Shown here piece by piece: positions 22,793 through 34,870 of a DNA stretch of 64,000 bases. A program made the position numbers and the translations under genes. The first letter of the stretch is position 1. Every line of letters begins with the position of its first letter. Source of the DNA: Pagrus major (lineage: Eukaryota > Chordata > Actinopteri > Spariformes > Sparidae). The stretch is from assembly GCF_040436345.1 (NCBI RefSeq), contig NC_133238.1:6140150-6204149 (forward strand). Reading direction: 5' to 3'. The notes under the pieces are model-generated. The model had not been told where the DNA came from and ran no database searches. It saw nothing but the letters and a program-made list of their open reading frames with translations.

Positions 22793-24160
22793 CTAATTGA
22801 AGTCAGTGATTCGCCTGAGCGAGCCAATCCTTGGACTGGCGCCACCCCAGTCGCTGTACCTGCGGTATTCACCGGGTCTCAGGTAGTAGGTTCTTCCCTT
22901 GTAGTTGGGCTGGTCGTACAGCAGCCAGTGGCCGTCAACCACATTGCACGAGTTAATGTCAGACATACGGTAACGGTCCTGGACGTTGGGGCAATCCTCG
23001 CTCACCTCATGCATTTGACCGCTCATGTCTGGACGTTCATACAGTTTTATTTTGTAAGAACCACGGTGCTGCAGGAAGAGGAACATTTACAAGTCAGACA
23101 GTTTGCTTGTTTAACACAAGCAAACAATGGTTTGCGAAAGTAGTCTTAGCCAGAATTTCCTCCTCAACCTAAAGATTCTTTTGAGCTGCATGTATACCAG
23201 AGCACCAGATTGGTGTTAAACCAATAGTCCCTGAGCCATCCTGTTGTGCTTAATGTAAACTTATCTTCTACCGCAGCGCAGAGAGATGTTTTTCATTTGG
23301 GGAATTTCCATCCAACATGAGCTGTTGAAGATTTATAGTTCGAAGAGTTTGTTTAGCCTAGGCAAAGCAATTTCAAATAAATGTATCAAATTAGAGGGAC
23401 TTTTTATTATATAAGTTAGTTTTCAATTTCATTTAGTGTCTTAATTTGTGTCTGAACTAATAGAAATTGTACTACTGATACATGGACATTCAGTATGTTT
23501 ATGTGAACCTACTGATGTATGTATTTGCATCTATTTCATCTATTTGTTCATTGTTTTTAGATATTCGTGCAGACTCTTTCTCTTGCTTAGTGTTAAAACA
23601 CAGGTAGTAGTAGGGTCAAAGATTTCAATTTACTCCTTGATTTTAATTTATTCAGTTTGAATGCAATTATTAAATGGCTTATTTTGGCTTATTACCCTGA
23701 CCTAAAGCTTTTATACTGCAATAAATCAGAGTGTCATATTGATCAGTAATTTCATCCTAATTAATTGCCCTGATCCCTCTTTCCTACCATCCTAGGCTTA
23801 CCATGGGAATCATGCGGCAGGAGCGGATGCAGTCATTGATGCCAATCATGCGCTGGTTGTCAGAGTACTCCCCCCTGCGGAGGAAGTACTGGTGGCCCAG
23901 GTAGTGGGGTCTCTCATACACCATGAAGCAGCCGCTCTCCACTCGGATGGAGTTGCAGCGGTTGAAGTAGGGGTGAAGGTCAGCACAGTCGCTCATGCAC
24001 TCATGGTGCCGACCCTGAAAATTTCTGTCCTCGTAGAATATGATCTGCAAATGTTTGTTAAAGCACTTTTTAACTCCCACTATGTAAAAAAACATATTGA
24101 CACTTGTGTTTTCCTTTACTATTTTTGAGCAACAACACATTAAAAGCTTACCTTTCCCAT
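22793..24160 (-). CDS. Gene G: gamma-crystallin (gamma-M/gamma-S intermediate), 175 aa
   Basis: Coding exons (minus strand): 24152-24160 (MGK), 23802-24044 (81 codons), 22793-23068 (91 codons plus stop), phase 0, GT/AG. Hallmarks: [47 protein letters not shown] and [17 protein letters not shown]. Two of four usual tryptophans are kept, both in the C-domain (GHW, SDW). The C-terminus ([17 protein letters not shown]) recalls gamma-S while the N-domain recalls gamma-M. Intron 2 is about 730 bp of AT-rich DNA. TATA box TATAAAA on the minus strand at 24218-24224; poly(A) signal at 22752-22757. I see no clear Maf site at the spacing found in C to F. Confidence 0.92.
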
Positions 24161-24217
24161 TGTTATATTAGTGGGGGCCAGACTGCGAGTCAATAGACGC
24201 TCTCTGTGCCGCTGTCC

Positions 24218-24224
24218 TTTTATA
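24218..24224 (-). promoter_or_regulatory. Gene G TATA box
   Basis: TATAAAA on the minus strand, 58 bp upstream of the start codon, the same spacing as in genes C and F. Confidence 0.6.
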
Positions 24225-26435
24225 TTAAGTAGCTCTGTGATGGCACAGCATAAAGCATTGTCATCCAAATAGGTTTTATAAACACAAATCTGTTTATGTA
24301 TAGCGACGCACCAATGTGATGAGTTATTGTTGTCCAGTTTTTACATGTTCATCACTATTGATCAAAACACCACAGTGTTTCTGTGACCCAGGGGTCACTG
24401 CTCACAATATTAGCAAAACAACAGCCGTTTTTTTATGTCCATTTCAGGACCGTCCCACCATCTATGAGTATATTAACCATTCCCAAAAACTGAGCTGCAT
24501 ATTATTATCATGTATAATTCTTTCAAATGAAACACCCCCACAAAATGATAAAATTAATTTAAAAAACGAATTAAGAGAAGTTGTTTATGATCCTCCTTTG
24601 GCGACTCCTGGTGGCCAGGGAGTCCAAAGCAGTTACATTAATATACTATATACCTCAAACTGGCTGGGCTCTGTGTTTTTGTACATTTTATGAATATTTT
24701 CTACAATGAACTGATACAGTGTGTCTGGTCTTGGTTACATGACAAAGAAATCAACCTTGTCGTTGTTGTCCAGACTGAAATGTCTTGTCAGTATCAAAGG
24801 GTTTAATTTAGTAGACATTCATGTTTCCTTTGGAATAACTTGTAATACCTTCAGTGGTGCTGTGACTTATCACATCCATCGTCAGGTCAGACATTCAATC
24901 TGTCCTATTGGGTTTATGACCAAATCCTTTCAAAATTAATTACATTCCCATCGGCCTCAGCTGACACAATTAAGAGCCATTTTAATTTTGCGACACACTT
25001 CTTCGATGGGCTTTTAAATGAAAAAAAACATATAGAGGGAGTTAACAGAGTATAGCCTCTATTTGCTGATCTGTCAGCTGATATTTTTGTCAGAACCATA
25101 GAAATACATATGTAAAAGTGTAAATTATTTATGTGGCACATATAAACTTAGTTCTCACTTAGTCCTAATGTAGTTCTCATAAAACCACTGTAATAAGTGT
25201 GCAATCAGAATGCTATTGCAGAATGCACATATGCTATTCATAATGGTTTTTTTTTGCTTATCTGTCTGTTTAATCTGGGATTGAAACCAAATCAAAACTT
25301 GAATGTGCCCTTTTTTTGTTCGGTCTATCTGTTTTGAGTGGACATTTTTCTTGACTGTATCAGTTATGATGATACAACATACAGTAGGAGGCAAATGTCC
25401 AGAGATCTTAGTAAATGTTAATTACTGACAGTGAGGTTACATTAAAGTGGTGCAGAAGGGACGTGTTTTCAGGGGCCCCAGAATCCACTGATGATGTGAC
25501 AAGAATTTGAGGGGTTTTGTACAAAATCAGCATCTGTGATGATGGCCCATGTATGTAGAAAGGGCTTTAGAAATAATGTTGTGCATTACAGTCCAACATT
25601 ACACACATCTCAGAAGTCAATTTTTTTTCTTAACACTACCAAACTCCTAAATACAGAATTAAAGTCACTGTAAACAGTATAAAGCTCATAATGCACAGAC
25701 AGCTGACACAGAGACACACAGCTCTTTTATAAACCTCAATCCAAGGTCATGAGATTCGATCTTTTGTCATTCTAATGAGCAGGCATTTGGTGCTTTTGCC
25801 ACCCTGCCAAGGTCTTGATCCCATTCATACACATAAAAACCCTGATTCATCAATGCCCATGCCCCGTGGCCTAGCCTTGCACATGATCGTCCCCCCATTC
25901 TCAGTATACCATAGGATGCGCACATGAAAACATGTTGCAGTAATGTTCAGTGTTTCCAGTGCTTCAGATCATTCCCTCATTTGACCTCTCAGAGATAAGG
26001 GGTACACTTTAGCCAACGTATGAACAAATACATTTGCATCGCGTCACACCCTGATTGGTAGGGTAGATTGGTAGATTGATAGGGGAACGCCCCAAGCTGC
26101 TTCCATTCATTAATTAGGAGTCAGTCTCCACAGCCTGCGCACAGGTGATCTGAATCTGCTGCAATCAGTGAAGAGGGATTTTGAAATTCAGCCCAATGGA
26201 AGCACCCATGACAGACTACAGAGGTACTCCATATAGATCTACAACGTACAACATTTAATGTAGAACCACAATTTATTATTATATTATTATTATTATATTT
26301 ATGTTGTTATATGTGTATTGTGTTTGCTGTTGAAGGACGGTACCTGAACGCTTCACTCTTCATTCATTCAAGCCGAGTTGCCCGGAATGCTCTCTTTGTT
26401 TCTCTCTCTCTTTCTCTCTCCCTCCCCCTTTCATT

Positions 26436-26464
26436 CTTCCTTCCTTCCTTCCTTCCTTCCTTCC
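26436..26464. repeat. (TTCC)n microsatellite
   Basis: Seven tandem TTCC units following a CT-rich tract from about 26395. Confidence 0.9.
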
Positions 26465-27775
26465 AAGGCAGAACATGAGGGGTGATGCCCCTCAAGTCTG
26501 TGGCCCTCCAGGGGACTGCCTATATGCCCTATGCGAAGAGCTGGCCCTGTGTGGGAACCAGGGTGATGCTAACTTCTGGGTTAGCCTCCAAAAAAATGTC
26601 ATTCCTGAAGCACTGTAGTGATCTCACAGAGTATAGATACACCCTGAAGTACACTCCTACTTAAATAATGGAGGTTAATGGCTGCATGAATTTCAATAAG
26701 GCCAAAAAAAAGTGTTAGATCTGTCTTCAGTGACTATTGGATTTTCTTTGACATCAAACACTATGTCTGTAATTTGCTTTACATAAAGCATCACACTGCA
26801 GAAAAGCTCATAAGTCAGGGTCATGCCACTTCTTTTAATAAACTGTCTATGCCTCAAATCAGGCCTTAAAGTCATTTGGGATCAAACCAGAGAATTCCCA
26901 ATTGTAGCTGTAATTATTTATTAGTTTCTGCTCCAGGTGACATTTTAAATAAAACATGGCTCATGGGGGAGAATGACAAAGACTGAGGGGATGACAAGTC
27001 CAGTTATTCATTTCGGATGAGGGATCATGAATTATTTGAAAGGAAGATAACACTAATTTTGCATTAGATTCACAGCCCAGTGCACCTGCACATTTTCACC
27101 CCCAACACACACACATACACACTGCCCCTCCTGACACCCTGTTGTTTGTGTATATGAATGTAGGTCAGAAATGTGTCTATATGTGTTTTACTGTCTCTCA
27201 TGTTTACTGTATGTGGCAGCAATGGACACACAGTGCGCTATGGGGGTCTCCTGACACATCTTTAAATATGAATTTGCACACACACACACACACACACAAT
27301 CCAGCGGAAGGTCAGTTTAATATTTCATTTGGCTGATGGACGGCGTCTGCTGCTCTGTGAGCCAAATAGCATTACAACACACTAAGTGACTTAACTCTAA
27401 TTAGAGCTAAGAATCACACTGAGGCTGCTCTGTGATATAGACTAGCTCACCTTTTCCCATCACAAATAGCAAATAGCTCATTTTCACTTGCCTAATATTG
27501 CCTACAATTTTTCTTTTTATTTAAATCCCGCTCTGGCTGCTTTATTTATTTCCCAGTACCAGCAACACTATTTTTACTATTATTTAGCACTGATGGAACA
27601 TAGAAGTACAAACCCACAGCAGTTTCATCAGTGATCCTGTCTACCCTGTGTGTTTGAATGTGTGTGTTTATGTGTGTAATTTATGAATGATGAGGAAGTT
27701 AACAGCTTCTGGCTTTGGTAACATGCTTTAGCCCTTTGAATGCATTTTGTTTCTTTGTTTTCTGCTTGATTTACC

Positions 27776-27776
<1 letters not shown>

Positions 27777-27838
<62 letters not shown>
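27777..27838. repeat. (TTTC)n microsatellite, about 62 bp
   Basis: Uninterrupted CTTT units; a second tetranucleotide run (TGAC)n follows at 27871-27898. The long uninterrupted array is likely polymorphic. Confidence 0.95.
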
Positions 27839-27870
27839 GTGTCTGTCTGCCCCTCTGTCCAACTGACCTA

Positions 27871-27898
27871 CTGACTGACTGACTGACTGACTGACTGA
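27871..27898. repeat. (CTGA)n microsatellite
   Basis: Seven tandem CTGA units. Confidence 0.9.
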
Positions 27899-30453
27899 AA
27901 AACACAAGGTACTGCAGTGTTTTCTTCCATTTAACCTGTTAAGCCCGAGAAGAGCCCAATTGGGCTTGAGCACCTATGGCAACATATAAGTGAAATATAT
28001 AGTTTGGCACCTGAGAATTGAGAGATGGTGCCAAAATGTGCCAAAATTGCACATTTGGAGATTCTGCCTGATTACTCTGTACTGAAACCTCTCTAATTTT
28101 ATTCTGATTCACTTTATTAGCATAAAAGTTGACAGAGGTGATGTTCAGATGTTTTGCTATGGTTTGCTAGAGATTCAGATGCATCATTCCTCGGGGAGAT
28201 TCATTCTAAAATTGTAATTTCTTAAAAAAATCTTTCATTTATGCTGCGTGACCCAGTGACATATATTTCCTTATACTTACACATCCGAACAAATATCTCA
28301 AGTGTTCCCTTTATTATGATACCTTGATTCTTCAAATAGACCTTGTAGTTGCAGAGATACAAGCTGTTAATTAACCCAGAGACACAAAATAGAGGCTAGT
28401 TCTTAACAGGTTAAACTTGCTGTAGTAAATACAACACAATCATATACTCTCCATCTGGATGAAACCATCTTGGATTGCTATTTTGCAACATGAAACTTTG
28501 AAACCCACCAACCTACTCTTCACCCATCATCCTCCCCCTACACAGCACCATGCTTTACCCATGGCAGGAGTTATGTCCTTGTCCTTGTTTTCTCCTCCTT
28601 TCATTACTTCACCCCTTACTGTGTTTTTGCTGAACAGATGTCAGCGCTGGGTAAAGTTGTCTCTAGAGGGGCTGCCAGCAGCATATTGGTTTATAATTAA
28701 TGAAATTAAGGCCACTGTCTGCCGAAAAGGTTTCAGTCCCAGTGTAGGGTATACTGCCTGCCAGGAAGACGGACGACTTGAGAGATTGAAGAGGACAGAC
28801 ATAGAGAGACGGATGTAGTTGGATCATTGTCAATCTACTGTAAGGCCATTGTGGATGACTGAATGCATTCAGGATTTTCATCTTCTTTACCATTTCTCCT
28901 TATGTTAAAAATGGGATCTGGTCCAGTTGTTCACAGGATCCCTTCTCGAGAAGCACCTTTGCCCTTTGTCCACTAACCAGGAAATGCATTCTGATCCCTT
29001 TGTTCGTGGAAATAAGTCATATTTGTGTATATTCGTTTGAATGCACTCATAGGTCACGTGTAGGTGACTAACATCGCATGTGACAAGTGGATGGCATCTT
29101 GAACAATAACTGTTGAAAACAGTGCAAACGGGAATAAATCAGAGAAGTGTTTATCCTGTCTGTCTTGTATTTGTATCATGAGTGTTTCAACCATACTTAC
29201 ATACAGTCTCAGGTATTTTTACACGCAACTTGAACCTGGTGTGTAGAGACTGCTGTATCAGGTGTGTGGAAGCAGCACAGCAGAACTGGCGTCTGTACAC
29301 ATCTTCTGTTGCAGACTGAAAACTAATTTTCCAGACTTTGGTCTGTACCAAAACGTCTCTTATTGTTTCGAAATAGAACAACACTTTCTAATATCTACTT
29401 TATAAAAAATCAAACTAAGTTCTTGAGTTCAATCTAAACCGCTTCATATTATGTTGAAGTGAAAAGAGCACACGCAAATAATTAGTCTTATTTCTTATCA
29501 TCTTTGGCTCTGCTATGCTAGCTAAAATAGGATAAATTGCTACAAACGTGTCAACAAAATGGCTTGTGTGGATAAAGATGTCAGTCATGAAATTGTGGAG
29601 TAAAATGTTGGCCAAAACTGCAGTCTCTAAAACATCACACATACACACACATTGCAACGTGTTGGCTTCACTTATTACTGTGTGCCGTGTTCAATGGTGT
29701 GTAAAGTGCTGCCGCTGCGAATATTAGCCTGTTTATCAGAGTGTGTATTACCGTGCTGCACCGCCGAAACTGGGGAACAGAGTATGTGTGTGGATGAGCG
29801 TGCTAGCAGGGGATCACAGGTGTGTTTGCGAGCTCCACAGAGAGGCTCCTTCCCCCCATAACCCCCATGATCCCACCCTGAGCGTCCTGGGTAATATCAA
29901 CCCATAGAGCACCTGCGTCCTTTTCCCACAACACACACACACCTCTAATGGCCCCATATCAGCGTGCCATACGGCTCTAATAGCCAGCTGTGTGAGCAGA
30001 AATCCAGTGGACCATACCAACACTCACTGATGCAGTTGTAATATTAATAGATGTGAGTTAACTATGATGAACTCAGAAAAAACTAAAACACACTAAAAAA
30101 GGGCATTTCATGCTTTAGCTTTGATTTTCTGTCCCCCCAGCATCCTCATGTTAAATTCAGTTACTTCTCCATGCCTTTCCACAACGTCAACTGCTTCTCA
30201 TCCTATTTTCCTCCCTGTGTTATGTTCATGAAATTAATCTCAGCTCACAGTTGATGTCTGTAAATGAGGAAAAAAGTATGAAGAGTATAAAAAACAAAGA
30301 TAACACTACTGGCACCATATCGTGCACCTCAACACCTGCACAACTTGCTTTCTAGCCCACTCTGTTTTTGCATCTTGAAGAGAAACAGGAGACTGGTGTA
30401 TACTGACAAGTCACACATCAACCTGCTACAGTATGACGTGGCAATTCTACTGC

Positions 30454-30612
30454 TGTGTTTGACAAGTTACTTTCAAAATGTAATGTATTACATATTACGA
30501 GTTAGGCTGCTATCATTTGAAAGTAATAAGTTAATTGACAATATTACTGTCTGTGCAGAGTAATGCGTTATACTACTTTTGTGTAACATTCACCAAAATA
30601 ACTGCAGACGCA
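30454..30612. repeat. ATTAC-rich interspersed repeat, copy 2
   Basis: Shares gacaagttactttcaaaatg and 'caatattactgtctgtg(c/t)agagtaat' with the copy at 125-300. Confidence 0.6.
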
Positions 30613-30798
30613 CAACTAAGCATTATAAAATGGAAGAACTCGGAAATGTTTCTCTATTGACTATAAAACCTTAACTGTCATTCTAAGTTAATTATCATAA
30701 TATTTATTTTCTGCGTTCAGCTGCGTTCAGAAAATAACAGGAAGATGTATTTCACTATAGCTTGGCTTTCATGCAACCCGACTACCCATCCATACACA

Positions 30799-30858
30799 GT
30801 TGGTAAAGGGGAAAATGACTGACTACAATTGTGGGTGATTGATTTGTTGATAGCCAAT
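30799..30858. repeat. 60-bp direct repeat, copy 1
   Basis: Begins gttggtaaaggggaaaatga and ends gttgatagccaat; it matches 31621-31680 base for base by my reading. Confidence 0.9.
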
Positions 30859-30859
30859 G

Positions 30860-31620
30860 TTAGGATGGCCGTGTGGCAGCTGGATATTTGAAGCAGGAGT
30901 CTGAGGCAGAGGTTTAATGCAGACCAAAACCAGGTTTTTATTTTCACCAACATTTAACATATATCAGAACAACATTATGACGAGCTACATGGAGTCCTGG
31001 CCGGAAACTGGCTGCCTTATATAGCCTGCCACTGCCTTTAACTTCTACCCCTCCCACAGTATAGGGGAAATCTGCGCCACACCTGACAGCAAACTAACAC
31101 AACAAACACAAATACATCAGAATACATCTAGATTACACTAATATAAAGTATTCTACCTGATCTTATTTTATCTAACACCATACCAGTCAATTCTAGCAAT
31201 CCTGACATACAAACTAAAGTCCCAGACACCCCTACACCAATCAACAGGTGGTATCTCCTGAAACCTTTAAATTTGTGCTTCGTTACCCTAGGGACTCTTG
31301 CCCAGAACACCTTGAAGAGGAGACACAACAGGTGAGTGAACTTGCATTCAAACATTACACACAGTCAGCCACAAATCATTAAACTAACATGTTGTATGTA
31401 GTGCTTTATACCACTACTTCATCACGTTTAACTAACAGACAAACAGAATGTGTTTGTCTTTCTGGAAACTTTTCACCACTGAGGAGGTATCTACTGAACA
31501 GCATCAGCAAAATGTAGTAATTTCAATAAGACAATTAAATCTTGTGGCTTTGTTTTATTCTATTATTAACTGTTAACATTGTGCTACACAAAGTGGTAAT
31601 GAAAGGACCTTCAATACACC
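30860..31620 (-). mobile_element. Probable lone LTR remnant (fossil LTR retroelement)
   Basis: On the minus strand a TATA-type box (ctatataaggcagcc, near 31010-31025) is followed about 80 bp later by an AATAAA signal (near 30935-30941) and an end near cagctgccac, the layout of an LTR. No internal region seen. Family not assigned, ends uncertain; looks old and alone. It lies between two 60-bp direct repeats. Confidence 0.35.
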
Positions 31621-31680
31621 GTTGGTAAAGGGGAAAATGACTGACTACAATTGTGGGTGATTGATTTGTTGATAGCCAAT
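31621..31680. repeat. 60-bp direct repeat, copy 2
   Basis: Second copy of 30799-30858, 822 bp downstream. The few bases before each copy (atacac) also match. Confidence 0.9.
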
Positions 31681-31979
31681 AACAGCTCGTTCTACCATGG
31701 CAGCAAAGATGCATGAAAGCGCTGATTGGCCCTCCAAATGGGAGCACTTGCTATGCTCCAGGGACTGTCCTAGGGTAAAAACCAAACAGAAAAAAGGTTG
31801 GGAAACTTTCACGTTGCAGTCCGAAATATAACGAAAACAAACCTAACCAACAACATGGGGTAAAAAGAACAGAAAAAATGTTTCCTCTAAAAGTAATTAT
31901 TTTGTTTGATGAACGAAGTTGTCAGACCATAAGTAATGGACTTCACGGGCACAAGGCAACTTGGATTAAGTTTATGGAA

Positions 31980-33710
31980 AATTGTTTTTGATCCTTTTGA
32001 TCAGTCGAATTCCAAGGAACCTGTAACTGTTCACCTGTAGGGTGTGTCTTTGCCTCCTTTGAGTAGTGTTGTACTCAAGCCAAGTGTTAAGTTGACCAAT
32101 CAGCTTCATGGGTGAGATTGTGTTGAATGCTGAGCTGAAGTCAACAAACGGCATTCTGATGTAACTGTTATTCTGCAGATGCATGAAGACTGAGTGAAGG
32201 GCAGTACATATGGCATTCTCTGTGGATCTGTTGGTTCTGAAAGCATACTGGTGAGGGTCCAGGCTGGCAGGGATGCTGTCTTTTGCCGTTTTTTCCACCA
32301 GCACTTTTGGCCAGCAAATCTGCGCAGCACACAATTCCTGTAGTGTTGCTTCATAATAAACGCTTTGAAATGACTAAATAATGTGAGGCTTTTATTGTGA
32401 AGAAGTTATAGGAAATGAAACGTGTTTGTAACTGAATTAGTGGAGCCACTTTGTTAGCAGTGATTCTTCGATAGTACCGTGGGGGATCAGGACAAGCACG
32501 TCAAGACACACCTTCAGGCAGGTAGCCCAATTGTGGTGGAAATTCAGGCAGTAGTCATTTAGACTAGACACAGCAGACTTTTTAAGTACAGGAACAATGA
32601 TTGCTCAACATAATCAGTACTTGTTTTTAGTACACGGTCAGATATATTATCTGGACCAGCCGTCTTATTTATATTTGCTCCCAGTAGGATTTCTCACAGC
32701 TGCTGTGGTTACTGACAGTGGCTGGTCTTCTGGAGACGGAGTAGACTTCACAGCTGAGTCTTTGTTGAGGAGATCAAAGTGAGCATAAAATGTGTTCAGC
32801 TTATCCGGCAACATGGTCTCACACATGATGCTCCTGCTTATATAGCCAGTGTCATTTTTAATCACCTGCCACGCATCTTTAGTGCTGTTGGTGTTGAGGT
32901 CCCTCTCCAGTCTCTGCTGCTACTCTTTGCCTCTTTGAATCCAGCTGCCAGTCTTGCTCTGGCAGTGTAATTTAGGTAAAGCAATTCTGAGATTTGCTTG
33001 ATTCAAATCACCAGCTACTATGAAAATTCCACCTGGTTGTTTAGTCATGTTGCTGCTGATGACATCATACAATTTCTGCAGAGCATTTCTTGGGTTTGCA
33101 TCCGGGGGAACGCACAAAGCAAAAAAAAATAAAGACTAGTGAATTCTTTGGGCAGAAATATGGTTGACATCAGAAAAACATCTGGTAAACACTGTCCATC
33201 CACTTTAACTGCGTTTAAGCACCAAGCATTATGTAGACACAGAGCCCTCCTCCTTTCCAAGCTTGATCCGGGATGTTAGGGGTTGACCACGTCTCTGTGA
33301 AGATGTGTGCACAGTAGTCTCTGATTTGTTGTTGCTGAGTGAGCCTGAGTCGCACCTCATCCACTTTATTCTCCTGCGACCAGACAATAGCCAAAAGAAG
33401 GCTTTGTAGAAGAACAGCTAATGGTCTAAGTCGGTTCAGCTGATCATGCCGCCTCTCTCTTGTCTCTTCCTGGGGTGGTTGCAATTGCGATTTCTCTGAT
33501 GTTCTGTCCCCGCTGGTCTGGCTGGTCTCTCGGCAGAGGCTGCTGGTGCAAATCCTCTTGCAGTCTACGGCGCTCAATCTGAACCCCACACGTCCTTTTC
33601 TGATGTTAAGTGCATCTCTATTGTAGGCAAATTGTGCTCCAGTAGAAGGGGCGATATACAGTACACCTCCTCGTATGTTTTCCCCTTTTATGAATGGAAT
33701 CATGGTCAAT
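31980..33710 (-). mobile_element. Decayed L2-like LINE (endonuclease and RT fragments)
   Basis: Minus-strand fragments in order: AP-endonuclease (ENKVDEVRLRL, FTETWSTPNIPD at about 33250-33450; PPDANPRNALQKLYDVI and IFIVAGDLNQANL at 32990-33115), linker (LPDKLNTFYAHF, about 32800), reverse transcriptase (LDPHQYAFRTNRSTENAI, MPFVDFSSAFNTISPMKLIG at 32100-32270). Frames are broken by stops, shifts and deletions, so no active element remains. The motif wording fits fish L2/CR1-clade LINEs. Confidence 0.85.
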
Positions 33711-34592
33711 AGAATTTGGCTTTTTTGTCAAAGAATTTACATTAAACATTCTTTCATCATTACTTAAGGGATACAAGTTTTCAACTTTATGGTAAAGTTG
33801 GATATTTCAACCAAGAACCTGTATATTTCAATAGACTCCAATGCCTGTAACAAGTGGTGGATGGTTCTTAAGTAATAAGAGCAACACTGAGTGATCAAGG
33901 AGTTACAGATGCTTTACTGGGTGACGCATACAAATTGATTTACTTACAATTTAGTAAAAGGTTACAGCACATAGCCCACAAACTAGCCCCCAGGAACTAA
34001 AATGTCAATGCCCTTAAAACATGGGCTAAAAGTGGGTAAAAGTTCAATAAAAGTGAAGAGGAAAAGCTAAAACTCCACAATATAAAGGCATGAGGCTGAA
34101 ATTCATGGCTAAAAAGAAGAATCGAATGACCAGCACCAGCGTCCTGTGGCTGCAGGCTGTGCTGATCATAGTCCCATGTGGTTTACTGGAGCCTTTTCCC
34201 TTGTGACAGTGTGACGGTACAGTCACACACACGACAAGAGCAGACACCTGGAAATGCAGGAAACACAATGCCAATGCCAGGTACAGCACTTCAACACAAA
34301 CTGCTGTCTCATATACCAGAGTCTTACTAATTGCCCAAAGGGTAATTCACACCGCCTGGCAGAGTGTCTCGCTCTGCTGCTGTGTATATGCCACGTCTTA
34401 AGACTGATTTCTTCTGCCGCTGGCTGGCGTCTCGTTATTGGGCTGCCACTGCTGTCTCTCGAGTCGTGAATGTTCCTCCGTTCCTCCCAGTCCTGTCTTC
34501 TATCAATCTGTTTCCTCTTGACTAAACATGCCGTTCCTCTTAACTATGTCTTGTGTCTCCAGCTCCTTCCATTCCTTGTGTGAATAGTTCAG

Positions 34593-34870
34593 GGGTGTCA
34601 TTTATAAACATTGCGTAGGATAAATACTAAAAGTGTACGTGTGCCCAAAGGCCCCAAAAAATGGCGTGCGCCAAAAAATATTCAGATTGAATAAATCTGG
34701 CATGAGCCTTACGGTCTGCAATTTCCTTTTATAAATCCCAAATCAACCTGGAAATGTGCGCACCTGGCTCTGCCTCCTATACCGCCCTCTCCACACCCAC
34801 ATTCATAAATGGTCAATGCAAAATGCCTCATGAATGTTAATGTCTGGAAATGAGCTGCTGATCGATGGTT
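34593..34870. repeat. Interspersed repeat, 'catttataaa' end type, copy 1
   Basis: Begins caggggtgtcatttataaac then ttgcgtaggataa; common in fish genomes. A reverse-oriented relative ends at about 58926. Probably a non-autonomous DNA element; class not assigned. Confidence 0.5.

Larger units (their letters stand above)
24300..30450. other. Gene-poor spacer between crystallins and satb2, left half
   Basis: No coding exon recognised on either strand. It holds simple repeats (26436-26464, 27277-27298, 27777-27838, 27871-27898) and unique AT-rich stretches with homeodomain-like words, for example near 24940-25090, 26880-27080 and 27340-27520. These look like possible conserved non-coding elements, but only an alignment could show that. 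Confidence 0.5.

Noticed and set aside
28459-28818. 119-codon plus-strand open frame in the gene desert
   Set aside because: No motif, no splice context, and composition unlike the neighbouring genes; likely chance.
33215-33709. 164-codon minus-strand open frame as a possible host gene
   Set aside because: It matches the endonuclease part of an L2-like LINE and is followed by the RT fragments in order.
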